Of a DNA stretch of 64,000 nt, positions 49,683-60,131 are shown piece by piece. Source of the stretch: Hyphomicrobiaceae bacterium (GTDB lineage Bacteria > Pseudomonadota > Alphaproteobacteria > Rhizobiales > Hyphomicrobiaceae); NCBI GenBank assembly GCA_016793635.1, contig JAEUMD010000013.1, forward strand, positions 62,001 through 126,000, given 5' to 3'. The first letter of the stretch is position 1. Every line of letters begins with the position of its first letter. Both the position numbers and the translations under genes were made by a program. A model generated the notes under the pieces. That model worked only from the letters and a program-made list of their open reading frames with translations, did no database searches and was not told the DNA's origin.

Positions 49683-50312
49683 ATGAAACTCAACTCCAAA
49701 TACTTCGACAGCATCCGAGTCGCCCCACGCCGCGAGCGCGAACAGCGCGAACGCGGCGGCCGCGACCATCTGCCCGAGTGCCAATGGAAGGGATGCTGCG
49801 AGAAAGCCGAGCACCGCGCACCGAAAGGCCGCGGACGTGACGGCGAGTATTTCCTGTTCTGCCTCGAACATGTGCGGACTTACAATGCGACGTACAACTA
49901 CTTCGACGGCATGACAGACGGCGATGTCGCCAAGTTCATCAAGGAAGCAGCTACCGGCCACCGTCCGACGTGGAAGATGGGCATCAATCCCGAAGCGCCC
50001 GGCATCACGGCACGCAAGGCCGCGACGGACGGATCAGGGATGCATGATCCGCACGGCGTCATGGCCGAGCGGGCGCGGCGTACGGCCGCGGCGGGCGAGG
50101 AGCGCCGGCGCCAGCTCCGGCCGCTCGAGCGCAAGTCGCTGGCGGCCCTGGATTTGAACACCGACGCCGACAAGGCGACGATCAAGTCGCGCTTCAAGGA
50201 ACTCGTCAAGTTGCATCATCCCGACGCGAACGGTGGCGACCGGCGCTCGGAGGAGAAGTTGCGCGAGATTATCCAAGCCTATAACTATCTGAAGCAGGCG
50301 GGGCTGGTGTAA
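49683..50312 (+). CDS. J-domain (DnaJ-like) protein
   Basis: A 209-residue protein. The C-terminal ~60 residues form a J-domain (SLAALDLNTDADKATIKSRFKELVKLHHPDANGGDRR) with an intact HPD motif, so it should stimulate a DnaK-type ATPase. The N-terminal part has a conserved Cys/His cluster (CQWKGCC, FCLEHV) that may bind zinc and is typical of a small alphaproteobacterial J-protein family. The client is unknown. It commonly precedes cobS in this order, as here. The ATG at 49683 was chosen where homology starts. Confidence 0.9.
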   Translation: MKLNSKYFDSIRVAPRREREQRERGGRDHLPECQWKGCCEKAEHRAPKGRGRDGEYFLFCLEHVRTYNATYNYFDGMTDGDVAKFIKEAATGHRPTWKMGINPEAPGITARKAATDGSGMHDPHGVMAERARRTAAAGEERRRQLRPLERKSLAALDLNTDADKATIKSRFKELVKLHHPDANGGDRRSEEKLREIIQAYNYLKQAGLV

Positions 50313-50456
50313 GCCCGGACAGGCCCCATCGCGCGGGCACGGCCCGGCGCGCAGCATCGATCTCCCCCGCGCGGATGATCTCAGAGCCCTCCTGCCGTGA
50401 CCGGTGGTCGCGCGCCGGCAACGACAACACTCACACTCCGGACCAAAGAAACGACC

Positions 50457-51461
50457 ATGCGTGAGCAGGCACAAGCTGCCGGGCCGAAGACCGTGCCCGG
50501 TCTCCCGGACATGAAGGTTTCGGTGCGCCAGGTTTTCGGCATCGATACCGATCTCGAGGTTCCGGCCTATGCCAAGGCCGACGAGCACGTGCCCGACCTC
50601 GACCCCGACTACCTCTTCAACCGCGACGTGACGCTCGCCATCCTCGCCGGGTTCAAGCACAACCGGCGCGTCATGGTGCAGGGCTATCACGGCACCGGCA
50701 AATCGACGCACATCGAGCAGGTTGCCGCGCGCCTCAACTGGCCGTGCATCCGCGTCAATCTCGATAGCCATGTCTCGCGCATCGATCTCGTGGGCAAGGA
50801 CGCAATCGTACTGAAGGACGGCAAGCAGGTGACGGAGTTCCGCGAGGGCATCCTTCCCTACGCGCTTCAGACCAACACCGCACTGGTGTTCGACGAGTAC
50901 GATGCGGGCCGACCCGACGTGATGTTCGTCATCCAGCGCGTGCTCGAGGTCTCGGGCAAGCTGACGCTGCTCGACCAGTCGAAGGTGATCCGCCCGCACG
51001 CGGCATTCCGCCTGTTCGCGACCACCAACACTATCGGCCTCGGCGATACGTCCGGCCTCTACCACGGCACACAACAGATCAACCAGGGCCAGATGGACCG
51101 CTGGTCGATCGTCGCAACGCTCAACTACCTGCCGCACGACGACGAGGTTCGCATCGTTCTCTCGAAGGCGAAGTCGTGGGCGAAGAACGAAGGCAAACGC
51201 AAGGTCGTGTCCAGTATGGTGCGGGTCGCCGATCTGACGCGCCAAGCGTTCATCAACGGCGATCTCTCGACGGTGATGAGCCCGCGCACGGTGATGACGT
51301 GGGCGGAGAACGCCGAGATCTTCGGCGACGTCGGCTTCGCGTTCCGCCTGACGTTCCTCAACAAGTGCGACGAGCTGGAACGCCCGCTGGTGGCGGAGTT
51401 CTACCAGCGCTCGTTTGGTGAGGAGCTGCCGGAGAGCACCGCGAACGTGGCGCTGAGTTGA
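50457..51461 (+). CDS. cobS: Aerobic cobaltochelatase subunit CobS
   Basis: A 334-residue AAA+ ATPase. The N-terminal CobS region is [19 protein letters not shown]. Walker A is [18 protein letters not shown] near residue 80. Walker B is [15 protein letters not shown] near 143. Sensor block is [18 protein letters not shown]. CobS with CobT drives ATP-dependent insertion of cobalt into hydrogenobyrinic a,c-diamide by CobN in the aerobic B12 pathway. cobN is not in the window. cobT follows after 72 nt. ATG with only a weak AAAGAA upstream. Confidence 0.96.
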   Translation: MREQAQAAGPKTVPGLPDMKVSVRQVFGIDTDLEVPAYAKADEHVPDLDPDYLFNRDVTLAILAGFKHNRRVMVQGYHGTGKSTHIEQVAARLNWPCIRVNLDSHVSRIDLVGKDAIVLKDGKQVTEFREGILPYALQTNTALVFDEYDAGRPDVMFVIQRVLEVSGKLTLLDQSKVIRPHAAFRLFATTNTIGLGDTSGLYHGTQQINQGQMDRWSIVATLNYLPHDDEVRIVLSKAKSWAKNEGKRKVVSSMVRVADLTRQAFINGDLSTVMSPRTVMTWAENAEIFGDVGFAFRLTFLNKCDELERPLVAEFYQRSFGEELPESTANVALS

Positions 51462-51533
51462 GCCCCGGCCCCGCTCCGCGCCGCTGCCCGTCGGTTCGAT
51501 CCGCATGAGAAGGCTCGCACGTCAGAGCAGGAC

Positions 51534-53429
51534 ATGACCACGCCACCCAAGCGCAAGGAAGCACCATCCGAACCGTTCAAGCGGGCGCTCGAGGTCTGCA
51601 CGCGAGCGATCGCAGGCGACGCGGAGGTGCACGTCTCCTACCAGCCGGGCAAACCCGAGTTGCACGGTCGCGACGTCACCCTGCCGGAGCCGTCGCGCGT
51701 GCCGTCGAAGCGCGAAATCGCTGTGATCCGTGGATGGGCCGACAGTCTCGCGCTCACCGCGGCGTGCCACGACGACAAGCTGCACGCCCGCCTGGTGCCA
51801 GGTGGCGGCGAGGCGCGGAGTGTGTTCGAAGCGGTCGAGCGGGCACGTGTCGAGGCGCTGGGCGCGAACCGCATGAAGGGCATGGCGCGCAACCTCGCCG
51901 CCAAGGTCAACGACCAGTATGCACATGGGCGTTTCGCCCAGGTGACGACGCGGGAGGAGGCGCCGCTCGAGGATGCTCTCGCGCTGATGATCCGCGAGCG
52001 GCTGACGGGTGAGAAGCCCCCCGCCACGGCGCAGGCCGTCGTTGATGTCTGGCGCTCGACCGTCGAGGGGCGCGCCGGCCGCGTGCTCGAGCGACTCGAT
52101 TTGCTTGCTGGCGATCAAGAGGCGTTCGGCCGGGTCGCGCAGGATCTCCTCAAGGCGCTCGACCTGATCGAAGAGCAGGCCGAAGGATCGCACGACGAGA
52201 ACCGGGAGGAGAGCGAGGAGAACGAGGACGGCGGCTCCGAGCAGGCCGAGGAAAGCGATACCGGCAGCGAAGGCGAGGACCAGCCGCAGCAGGATAGCGA
52301 AGAGGCGGGCGAGGCGGGCGAACGGCAGGATGCCATCGAGCGCGCCGACACCGATCAGTTCGAGGGCGAAAGCGAGGGCCTGGAGGAAGCCGAGACGCCG
52401 GAGCCATGGCGTCCGAACCAGTCGGTTCTCGAGGCACCCGAGCGCTTCGGATACTCGATCTACACGCGCGACTTCGACGAGATCGTCGCCGCCGAAGAAC
52501 TGGCGACGCCGGAGGAGCTGGACCGTCTTCGCGCGTTCCTCGACAAGGAGTTGAAGGCCCTCGCCAGCGTCATCGCGCGTCTTGCCAACAAGCTGCAAAG
52601 GCGCCTGTTGGCGCAGCAGAACCGAGCCTGGGATTTCGATCTCGAGGAAGGAACGCTCGACGTCGCGCGGCTGACGCGTATCGTCATCGATCCCATGGCC
52701 CCTTTGAGCTTCAAGCGCGAGCGCGACACCGATTTCAAGGATACCGTCGTCACTCTTCTGCTCGACAACTCGGGGAGTATGCGCGGCCGCCCGATCATGG
52801 TGGCCGCGGTCTGCGCCGAGATCCTGGCGCGCACCCTGGAGCGATGCGGCGTCCGCGTCGAGATCCTCGGCTTCACGACGCGCGCATGGAAGGGCGGACA
52901 GGCGCGCGAGCGCTGGATCGCCGCCGGCAAGCCGCCGGCGCCCGGCCGCCTCAACGATCTGCGCCACATCATCTACAAGACTGCGGACCAGCCGTGGCGT
53001 CGCGCGCGCCGCTCGCTCGCATTGATGATGCGCGAGGGGTTGCTGAAGGAGAACATCGACGGCGAGGCGCTGGCCTGGGCGCATGCACGCCTGCTCGCGC
53101 GGCCGGAGCAGCGCCGCATTCTCATGATGATTTCGGACGGCGCGCCGGTCGACGACTCGACACTCTCGGTCAACACGGGCACCTATCTCGAGAGCCATCT
53201 GCGGCAGGTCATCCACGAGATCGAGACGCGCTCTCCCGTCGAACTGCTCGCCATCGGTATCGGTCACGACGTCACGCGGTACTATTCGCGTGCGGTTACG
53301 ATCACCGATGCGTCCGAGCTCGCCGGCGCCATGACGGACAAGTTGGTCGAGCTGTTCGAGGAAAAATCGCCGGCACCGTCGAAGCACTCGGGCGTCGGCA
53401 AGGCAACCGCGGGTGGGGCGAGGCGATGA
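51534..53429 (+). CDS. cobT: Aerobic cobaltochelatase subunit CobT
   Basis: A 631-residue partner of CobS. The N-terminal domain (1-200) is followed by a highly acidic Glu/Asp/Ser-rich linker (about 215-295), and then a C-terminal von Willebrand A domain with MIDAS motif [13 protein letters not shown] near residue 410 and [14 protein letters not shown] near 535. The acidic linker is a known feature of CobT. The TGA overlaps the ATG of the next gene (ATGA), so translation of that gene is coupled to cobT. Confidence 0.96.
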   Translation: MTTPPKRKEAPSEPFKRALEVCTRAIAGDAEVHVSYQPGKPELHGRDVTLPEPSRVPSKREIAVIRGWADSLALTAACHDDKLHARLVPGGGEARSVFEAVERARVEALGANRMKGMARNLAAKVNDQYAHGRFAQVTTREEAPLEDALALMIRERLTGEKPPATAQAVVDVWRSTVEGRAGRVLERLDLLAGDQEAFGRVAQDLLKALDLIEEQAEGSHDENREESEENEDGGSEQAEESDTGSEGEDQPQQDSEEAGEAGERQDAIERADTDQFEGESEGLEEAETPEPWRPNQSVLEAPERFGYSIYTRDFDEIVAAEELATPEELDRLRAFLDKELKALASVIARLANKLQRRLLAQQNRAWDFDLEEGTLDVARLTRIVIDPMAPLSFKRERDTDFKDTVVTLLLDNSGSMRGRPIMVAAVCAEILARTLERCGVRVEILGFTTRAWKGGQARERWIAAGKPPAPGRLNDLRHIIYKTADQPWRRARRSLALMMREGLLKENIDGEALAWAHARLLARPEQRRILMMISDGAPVDDSTLSVNTGTYLESHLRQVIHEIETRSPVELLAIGIGHDVTRYYSRAVTITDASELAGAMTDKLVELFEEKSPAPSKHSGVGKATAGGARR

Positions 53430-54553
53430 GCCCACAGTCGGGTGACAGAACTCGCTGGCCCGCGGGCCGCGCTACGCTCGGTAAGCTCGTCGCCCTCGCG
53501 ATGCTCGCACCGTTCGCCGCGATCGGCCTCGTCAAAGGCGCGGCTGCGTACGTGAAGCCCAGTGCCGCGGACATCGAGGCGGAGGCGATCGAAATTGCAG
53601 CGCGGCCGATAACGAGTTTCTCGCGTGTCACGTCCGACACGCGGTTCGGCAAGCTCGAATTCCGCGGCGGTCTGGTGCTCACGTCCTCGTCGCGCAATTT
53701 CGGTGGCTGGTCGGGGCTGCTACTCGATGACGCGGGGCGCAACCTCGTCGCCGTCTCCGATGCCGGCGCGTGGATGACGGCCCGCATCGGTTACGACTCG
53801 CTGCGCCGCCCCATCGCGATCGAGAATGCTCGCCTCGGATCACTCAAGGCCCTGTCGTCGAAGTCGCTGCGCAAGAATCGCGATCGCGACGCAGAGGCGC
53901 TGGCATTGGAGAGTGGGAGTGTCGACAAGGGCCAGATACTGGTGGCGTTCGAGGGCAATCATCGCATCGGGCGTTACCGCGTCGATGGCGCCGGTCTGTC
54001 GAAGCCGCTCGGCTATCTCACCATGCCATCCGAACTCAAGGGCTCGCGCAAACGCGATGGGCTCGAGGCGCTGACGGTCGTGCGCGGCGGCCGCGTCAAA
54101 GGCGCGCTCGTCGCGATCGCGGAATCCTACAAGGACAGCTCTGGAAATCACACGGGCTGGATTTGGCCGGCGATCGGCGGAACACCGCAACGTTTCCATC
54201 TGGCCGATTTGGGCGAGTTCAACATCACCGATGCCGCGAGCCTCGACAACGGCGACCTGATCGTGCTCGAGCGGCGGTTTCGCTGGCTCGAAGGCGTGAA
54301 GATGCGGATTCGGCGGATTGCCGCGGGCGAACTGCGGCCGGGGGCGAAGATCACCGGCGAGGTGCTGCTCGAAGCCGATATGAGTTACGAGATCGACAAC
54401 ATGGAAGGTCTCGCGGTGCATACCGACGAGAAGGGGCGCATGGTGTTGACGGTCGTCTCCGACGACAACTTCAACAGTCTCCTCCAGCGCACACTGCTGT
54501 TGCAGTTCACGCTTCCTTCGGACACGCCGGGCGAGGCCCGTGCCGCACGCTGA
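53426..54553 (+). CDS. Phytase-like domain secreted protein
   Basis: A 375-residue protein with an N-terminal signal/membrane segment (about 17-45) and a beta-propeller-type phytase-like domain (esterase-like activity of phytase family; about 65-370; [47 protein letters not shown]). Periplasmic or membrane-anchored; the substrate is not established. It overlaps the cobT stop by 4 bp, and this association with cobST is common in the order, though a role in B12 synthesis is not shown. Confidence 0.85.
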   Translation: MSPQSGDRTRWPAGRATLGKLVALAMLAPFAAIGLVKGAAAYVKPSAADIEAEAIEIAARPITSFSRVTSDTRFGKLEFRGGLVLTSSSRNFGGWSGLLLDDAGRNLVAVSDAGAWMTARIGYDSLRRPIAIENARLGSLKALSSKSLRKNRDRDAEALALESGSVDKGQILVAFEGNHRIGRYRVDGAGLSKPLGYLTMPSELKGSRKRDGLEALTVVRGGRVKGALVAIAESYKDSSGNHTGWIWPAIGGTPQRFHLADLGEFNITDAASLDNGDLIVLERRFRWLEGVKMRIRRIAAGELRPGAKITGEVLLEADMSYEIDNMEGLAVHTDEKGRMVLTVVSDDNFNSLLQRTLLLQFTLPSDTPGEARAAR

Positions 54554-54809
54554 GTGCGAACGAGCGCGAGGCGCTCGCCGCCTTCGCCCGTGATCGCCAC
54601 TCGAAATTGCTCTCTCAATTGCGCCGCTGGGAAACTGCCCGCTTGCCGCGTTGCGGCCGCTTGTGTCGCGACGCTTGTTAAGCTTCCGTCAACCATGACG
54701 TTGGAACGCCGCGATGGAGCGTGCTCGGCGCGACAATCCGCATGTCAGAGTTAAACCGTCGGAAACGGCGACGTAGGAGGATCGCCCCAGTCCATGATGG
54801 GGCGCATCC

Positions 54810-56357
54810 ATGAGCATATCGACGACCACCACAACCTTCGAAGCCGGGGCGGACCTCGGCGGCAGGACCGGAGAACGGGGCGTAGCGCGCCCAAACCGTT
54901 TAGCCGAGTTCGTCACCAAGGCGCTGTCGAGGTTCTATCTCGACAAGCGTGGCAACGTCTCGCGGCCGAAACTTCTGTTCACGGTTGCTGTACTCGATTT
55001 ACTTGCCGTCGTTGCCGCCGGTTACGTCGCGGCGGCGATTGCGACAATGACGGGCGCGGGGGGCGTCGTCTCCTCCTTCCGTGATGTGGCACTCGCCATC
55101 GTCGTCATGGCGCTCTTGCATCGCGGCTGGTCCTATACGGTCGCCGGTCTGCGCCGCCGGCTCCGGCAAATGCTCAGTGTCACGTCGGCCGTCGCAGCCA
55201 CCGGATTCATGTTCGCTGGCATTTCGTATCTACTCGCCCTCGATTTCGCTCCTGCCGTTCAACTGGTGCTCTGGATGGTTTTGGCGATCGCCCTTTTGGG
55301 CCTCGTGCGCGTTGCCGCTGCGGCCAGCGTGGAGCGGCTCGCGGCGGCCGGACGTCTGCGCCGCCGCACGATCATCGTCGGTGGCGGTGCGGAAGCCGAC
55401 GAGCTCATAACGCTGCTGGCGAAGGACGATGGCGCGCATCTCGAGGTGCTCGGCGTGTTCGATGACCGCGAACGCGGCCGCGAGGCGGTCGTCGGAGAGA
55501 ACAGCAGACTGGCGCGTCTCGGCACGTTCGCGGAGCTTGCGGAGTTCTGTCAGAGCGAGGGCGTTGATCTCGCCATCGTGACGGTGCCGACCCGCGCCGA
55601 GGAACGCCTGCTTCAGGTTCTCCACAAGCTGTTCGTGCTGCAGGTCGATATCCGAGTCTCGGCGCTCAACTCGAAGATTCGTCTCAATCCGAAAGCCTAC
55701 AATTATATTGGCAAGGTTCCGATGCTGGCGGTGATGGACAAGCCGCTTTCCGACTGGGACCGCGTGGTGAAGAACGTCGAGGACCGCGTTCTTGCGGCGC
55801 TGATGCTGGTGGTACTCTCGCCCGTGATGCTGGCGACAGCGATCGCGGTGAAGGCGACGAGCAAAGGGCCGATCCTCTTCAAACAGCGCCGCTACGGGTT
55901 CAACAACGAGCTGATCGAGGTCTACAAGTTTCGCTCGATGTTCACCGACATGTCCGACGCGACGGCGAGCAAGCTCGTCACCAAAGACGATCCGCGCGTG
56001 ACGCCTGTCGGCCGGGTCATCCGCAAGACGAGCCTCGACGAGCTGCCGCAACTCATCAACGTCATCAAGGGAGAGATGTCGCTCGTCGGCCCGCGGCCGC
56101 ACGCGACGCAGGCGAAGGCCGGCGGCGATCTCTACGAGGATGTGGTGCACGGCTATTTCGCACGCCATCGCGTGAAGCCGGGTGTCACGGGATGGGCGCA
56201 GGTGAACGGGTGGCGCGGTGAGACCGACACGCAGGAGAAGATCCAGCGCCGCGTCGAGCTCGATCTGCAGTACATCGATCGCTGGTCGGTGGCATTCGAC
56301 CTCTACATCATCGCGCTAACACCGTTCGTGCTGCTGACGGGCAAGAATGCGTATTGA
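54810..56357 (+). CDS. Exopolysaccharide polyprenyl glycosylphosphotransferase (WcaJ-like)
   Basis: A 515-residue enzyme that starts polysaccharide synthesis by moving a sugar-1-phosphate onto undecaprenyl phosphate. Four hydrophobic segments (about 55-175) are followed by a nucleotide-binding-like domain ([17 protein letters not shown]). The C-terminal bacterial sugar transferase domain (about 318-515) has [46 protein letters not shown] and [16 protein letters not shown]. The conserved DELPQ block is intact. The 3' end overlaps the polymerase gene by 11 bp, so the two are co-translated. The sugar (usually glucose or galactose) is not identifiable. Confidence 0.92.
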   Translation: MSISTTTTTFEAGADLGGRTGERGVARPNRLAEFVTKALSRFYLDKRGNVSRPKLLFTVAVLDLLAVVAAGYVAAAIATMTGAGGVVSSFRDVALAIVVMALLHRGWSYTVAGLRRRLRQMLSVTSAVAATGFMFAGISYLLALDFAPAVQLVLWMVLAIALLGLVRVAAAASVERLAAAGRLRRRTIIVGGGAEADELITLLAKDDGAHLEVLGVFDDRERGREAVVGENSRLARLGTFAELAEFCQSEGVDLAIVTVPTRAEERLLQVLHKLFVLQVDIRVSALNSKIRLNPKAYNYIGKVPMLAVMDKPLSDWDRVVKNVEDRVLAALMLVVLSPVMLATAIAVKATSKGPILFKQRRYGFNNELIEVYKFRSMFTDMSDATASKLVTKDDPRVTPVGRVIRKTSLDELPQLINVIKGEMSLVGPRPHATQAKAGGDLYEDVVHGYFARHRVKPGVTGWAQVNGWRGETDTQEKIQRRVELDLQYIDRWSVAFDLYIIALTPFVLLTGKNAY

Positions 56358-57597
56358 GGCTCATGCGCTCGGCGCGCCGTTCGGATGGCGCATCAGCCGC
56401 GGCATGCTCGCCGGCGCTCTGGTGGCGCTGGCGGTGGGGACGAGCACGCTCGTCTACTCGGAGCCGGCGCCGACGGACGTGCTGATGGGCGGGGTCATCG
56501 TCGGTCTGCCGCTGCTCGGCGCCGCGCGGCTCGGACCGGTCGCATCGTTCAATGCCGCGCTGTGGCTGGTGATCGTCGCACTCGGCTATCTCGCGCTGTT
56601 GATGCCCGATGTGCCGCCGACAGGATTGATGCACCAGGTGGTGACGATGTTCCTGGCGCTCGGTTCTGTCGCCATCGCCGGATACATCGCCAAGGACCCT
56701 GAGCCGCGGTTCAGGCTGGTGATGGCATTCTATGCTGCCGCATGCCTCGCCGCGACGGCGGCTGCGCTAATCGGATATTTCCGCATCGTGCCGGCGGCCT
56801 ATGACCTCTTCACCAACTACGGTCGGGCGCGCGGCACCTTCAAAGACCCCAACGTGTTCGGCGCCGCGCTGGTGCCGGCTCTGGCGTTTCTGACGTGGCA
56901 GGTGCTACGGGGTGCGCCGCGCATCGCGCTTATGGCAGCGGCGGCGATGCTGCCGCTCGCCATCGGTCTGCTGCTCAGCTTCTCGCGCGGAGCATGGATG
57001 GCGGCGGCCTTCGCTGTCGCGATCGTCGGCTGGGTGGCGGTCGTAACCTCGCGCCGCCAGCGTGACTGGCAGCGGCTCGCGACGGCGGCGGGCTTTGCCG
57101 TGGCGGGGCTCGCTACGGTCGGGCTCGCGGCCTTCCAGGTCGAGGAAGTGCGCGGGCTGCTCGAGCAGCGCGCCAGCATGGACCAGAGCTACGACCAGGG
57201 GCCTGAGGGCCGCTTCGGCGGCCAGCAGAAGGCGATAGCACTGGTGCTCGACAATCCGTTCGGCATCGGCACGCACACATTTCGTACCGTCCATCATCCC
57301 GAGGAGCCGCACAACGTCTACCTCAGCATGTTCCTGAACGCCGGCTGGGTTGGCGGTCTGCTCTTCATCGCCACGATCGTTTTCACGCTGGTGGCTGGGC
57401 TGCGGCTGGCCCTGCGACCCGGTATTCTGCAAGGGCCGGTAGTCGTCACGGGTGCGGCCTTCGCGGCCATGGCGTTCGAGGGCATGGTGATCGATTCCGA
57501 TCACTGGCGGCATGTGTTCCTGTTGCTCGGCTGCATATGGGGCCTTGCCGATGCGGTGGAGCCAGTTGTCGATCCGGCGCGGCGCCAGGGCGACTGA
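56347..57597 (+). CDS. O-antigen ligase / Wzy-like polymerase family membrane protein
   Basis: A 416-residue protein with about eleven hydrophobic segments and the large periplasmic loop typical of the Wzy_C/O-antigen ligase superfamily (about 270-320; FGIGTHTFRTVHHPEEPHNVYL). FSRGAWMA lies near residue 217 and PHNVYL near 320, both conserved in family members. It likely polymerises or ligates the glycan started by the upstream transferase. ATG inside the end of that gene. No other polysaccharide genes are in the window. Confidence 0.85.
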   Translation: MRIEAHALGAPFGWRISRGMLAGALVALAVGTSTLVYSEPAPTDVLMGGVIVGLPLLGAARLGPVASFNAALWLVIVALGYLALLMPDVPPTGLMHQVVTMFLALGSVAIAGYIAKDPEPRFRLVMAFYAAACLAATAAALIGYFRIVPAAYDLFTNYGRARGTFKDPNVFGAALVPALAFLTWQVLRGAPRIALMAAAAMLPLAIGLLLSFSRGAWMAAAFAVAIVGWVAVVTSRRQRDWQRLATAAGFAVAGLATVGLAAFQVEEVRGLLEQRASMDQSYDQGPEGRFGGQQKAIALVLDNPFGIGTHTFRTVHHPEEPHNVYLSMFLNAGWVGGLLFIATIVFTLVAGLRLALRPGILQGPVVVTGAAFAAMAFEGMVIDSDHWRHVFLLLGCIWGLADAVEPVVDPARRQGD

Positions 57598-57707
57598 GCG
57601 GCGTTCCGCGCCCCTCACGCCGGTATGCGAACGCAAGAACGGCGGGAGTGCTTGCCACCCGCAGCTGGGTGTCGAAGAGCAGCCTGATTGCCGGCAGTGC
57701 CGCTGCG

Positions 57708-58055
57708 TCAGTTGTCGTAACTGGTATTCGGCGTGACCAGGGCGGCGATGGCGGCGGTCACCTGCTCGATGGTGATCTTCGCCATGCCAAACACCTGTTT
57801 GAATTCGCGCACGTTAGCGGGGATCGACTCGCGCAGGCCGAAAGCCGGCGTGTGCTTGGACGCTATCTCGCCCGGATTGGCGATGGGTCCGCCCGCTTGG
57901 GCCCGAAGGTCGGCGGCACGGCCATCCCAGAACTGCGCGAGGTTGAGGCTCTGTGGCGGCTAGATGGGCTTGATCGGCTCCTCGCCGCGTGCGGTGACTG
58001 CGGCCAGGGCCATCGTGCTCGCGGCGGACAGCAGGGCAACGATTGTCCGCTTCAT
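57708..58055 (-). pseudogene. Cytochrome c peroxidase remnant (MauG/CcpA family)
   Basis: On the reverse strand, an ATG at 58055 begins a good signal peptide (MKRTIVALLSAASTMALAAV) continuing to EEPIKPI, then an in-frame TAG. In the same frame the sequence goes on with LAQFWDGRAADLRAQAGGPIANPGE, an unmistakable cytochrome c peroxidase block, to a TGA. The region between, with the first haem-binding CxxCH, is deleted, and the C-terminal half with the second haem is missing. It cannot encode an active enzyme. Confidence 0.85.
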
Positions 58056-58410
58056 GGTGCGCTCACCGGTTGGTCCGATTGCCGCGCAAGGGTGGCAACC
58101 GCCTCGGCGCAAGTGCCGCGGTTCCGAGGATGGGACTGCATTCAGAGCTATCCCAAATATGATTTGTATCACGTAGCGGTGCGGCGCTCATCGGAACCCG
58201 GTGCGATCGGGATCGTATACGCCCCTGAACATGCGGTCGATGGCGGGAACCGGTGGCCCGGTCACAAGCGCGTGCAGCGCCCCGTTTCACGAAAAAAAGC
58301 GCAAATGGGCCGCCAGACGGTCGGTCTGGCAGCCCACGTCGAATCTGAAGCAAAAAGACCTTACGCAGCATCTCTGCGGCCGCGATGGGCCCGGCCGTGC
58401 CGCGTCGGCG
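58056..58410. other. Intergenic region holding the rpmB terminator
   Basis: About 355 bases between the peroxidase remnant and rpmB. The only feature I can support is the terminator at 58291-58335. Overlapping frames look non-coding. Confidence 0.5.
58291..58335 (-). terminator. Rho-independent terminator after rpmB
   Basis: On the reverse strand a 12-bp stem (GGGCTGCCAGAC / GTCTGGCGGCCC, one wobble pair) with a 5-nt loop, followed after eight bases by TTTTTTT. Confidence 0.85.
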
Positions 58411-58713
58411 TCAGGCCGACTGCTCGGCAGCAGCCTTGCGTGCCTTGGCGACGTCGCGCTTCAGCTTGACGCAGCGGTCGGAGAGTTCCTCGACGCGTGC
58501 CTTGGCGAGGAAGGCGTCGAGCCCACCGCGGTGCTCCACCGTCTTCAGCGCCTGCGCGCTGACTTTCAGGCGGTAGCTCTGGCCGAGGGCGTCGGAGATG
58601 AGCGTGACGTTGCACAGGTTCGGACGGAACTTGCGGCGGGTCTTGTTCTCGGCGTGGCTGCGGTTGTTGCCGGAAAGCGGCAGTTTGCCGGTCAGCTCGC
58701 ATTGGCGGGTCAT
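58411..58713 (-). CDS. rpmB: 50S ribosomal protein L28
   Basis: A 100-residue basic protein beginning [20 protein letters not shown], with [13 protein letters not shown] and a C-terminal Lys/Ala-rich helix ([20 protein letters not shown]). L28 binds 23S rRNA in the large subunit. ATG 58713 has GGAG eight bases upstream. Alphaproteobacterial L28 is about this long, with the C-terminal extension. It is closed by a strong terminator and is transcribed divergently from the DUF3108 gene. Confidence 0.96.
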   Translation of the reverse strand: MTRQCELTGKLPLSGNNRSHAENKTRRKFRPNLCNVTLISDALGQSYRLKVSAQALKTVEHRGGLDAFLAKARVEELSDRCVKLKRDVAKARKAAAEQSA

Positions 58714-59078
58714 GGTCAACGCTCCGTTGGTGGCCGCGGCCCGGAAAACCTATGGGCGCATGCCTCTTATGCCGCTTGTTGTGGCGGGATGGGGGTAATG
58801 GTAATCGCCCCGCAGGCGGAACCGGCGGGCGTTTCGCGCTTTCTATACGTGCTGCACCCCGCCAGCGTCAAGCCACAGGCTCGGCCGCCCGACAGCCTTG
58901 CCGCAATCGAGTATGGACGGGGCCGAGTTCGTCGCGCAACCCAGGTCCGTGCTTCGCTTTGTGACAGCATGGCACGGATTGTTAAGCACTACAGTGTAGG
59001 GTCGAAGGGTCCAAATTCAGTCGTAAACCCAGCGTCTAGTGCCAAGCACTGAGCGCCTGCGTATCTGGGGAACCTGTG
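58714..59078. promoter_or_regulatory. Divergent promoter region rpmB / DUF3108
   Basis: About 365 bases between divergent genes, with an AT-richer patch near 58975-59000 that could carry the forward promoter. No gene is seen. Confidence 0.4.
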
Positions 59079-59957
59079 ATGTCTCTCGCGTTTCTGTTGC
59101 GTAGGCGGCGTGCTGGCCTCGTGTCCGTCGCCGTAGCCGGTCTCTTCGCCACTTTTGGGCCGGGAGGCAGCATCGATGCGCGCGCCGCGGACGGCGCCTG
59201 GCCGACGCACGTGACGGCCCGCTACAAGATCAATTTCAGCGGCTTCGACATCGGCCACTTCACCTATACGTCGAACATCGCCGGACCTGCCGGTGGCGAG
59301 TACCGCCTGGACGGCAACGCTCAGCTCTCCGCCATGCTAGGCGCTTTCAAGTGGCAGGGCGTGTCGCAGGCGACGGGTGGCGTCGCGGGGCACGAGCCGG
59401 CGCCGTCGAGCTACCGCTTCGATTATTCCTCGAGTGCGAAGGAAGGATCGGTACGGATGGGGTTCCGTGGCGGCAACGTCAATTCGGTTGCGGCTTCCCC
59501 GCCAGCGGCTCCGAATGAGGACCTGGTTCCGCTCGAGCGTCGCCATCTGACCGATGTTCTCGATCCGCTGACGGCCGTCATGTCGTTGACCCGCGCCGGC
59601 ACCGGCCAGCCTTGCCAGCAGCGGCTACCGATTTTCGATGGAAAGCAGCGCTTCGATCTCGTGTTTCAGCCCAAGGGCGAACGCGTTATCAACGAGCGCC
59701 GTCCGTCTGGCCAGCCCGGCGTGGTGCATGTCTGCGATGTCCGCTACGTGCCGATCGCCGGCTTCAAGCGCAATTCGGAGGCTGAGGAGTCGGCCCGCAA
59801 GATGGCTATCGAGATGACGCTGCGGCCCATCCCGAGCGCCAATCTCCTGGTGCCGCACGAGGTCGTGATACCAGCGCTCGTCGGCACCGTCGTACTGAGC
59901 CTCGACCGTATCGATATCCGCACCTCTGACCGAAACCAGATCGCGCTCGTCAATTGA
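59079..59957 (+). CDS. DUF3108 domain protein, exported
   Basis: A 292-residue protein with an N-terminal signal peptide (about 1-35, ending near ARAAD) and a DUF3108 domain covering the rest: VTARYKINFSGFDIGHFTYTS, SYRFDYSSSAKEGSVRMGF, VLDPLTAVMSLTRAG, IFDGKQRFDLVFQ. DUF3108 proteins are periplasmic or outer-membrane-associated and of unknown function. The ATG at 59079 is one codon after an in-frame GTG. The rpmB / DUF3108 / helicase order is typical of the group. Confidence 0.88.
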   Translation: MSLAFLLRRRRAGLVSVAVAGLFATFGPGGSIDARAADGAWPTHVTARYKINFSGFDIGHFTYTSNIAGPAGGEYRLDGNAQLSAMLGAFKWQGVSQATGGVAGHEPAPSSYRFDYSSSAKEGSVRMGFRGGNVNSVAASPPAAPNEDLVPLERRHLTDVLDPLTAVMSLTRAGTGQPCQQRLPIFDGKQRFDLVFQPKGERVINERRPSGQPGVVHVCDVRYVPIAGFKRNSEAEESARKMAIEMTLRPIPSANLLVPHEVVIPALVGTVVLSLDRIDIRTSDRNQIALVN

Positions 59958-60131
59958 GCAGGCTCCGCTGTCCGGCGCGGCCCCGGCGATACGCTCCGAG
60001 ACCAGCCAATTTCCTGGCCTCGGGCGACGCCGTGCGATCCGGCCGCAACCGTGGCTCTTTTGCAGGAAGCCCTTGATCTCGGCTGAGCCCAATGCAATGC
60101 CAAGGGCGACACTGATCAGGAGCCTCCACGT

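Noticed and set aside
50313-50456. Looked for a cobalamin riboswitch upstream of cobS
   Set aside because: The leader is short and I see no B12-box-like sequence or suitable stem set.
52200-52400. Acidic repeat-like stretch inside cobT
   Set aside because: Acidic linkers are a normal family feature of CobT, not an inserted repeat.
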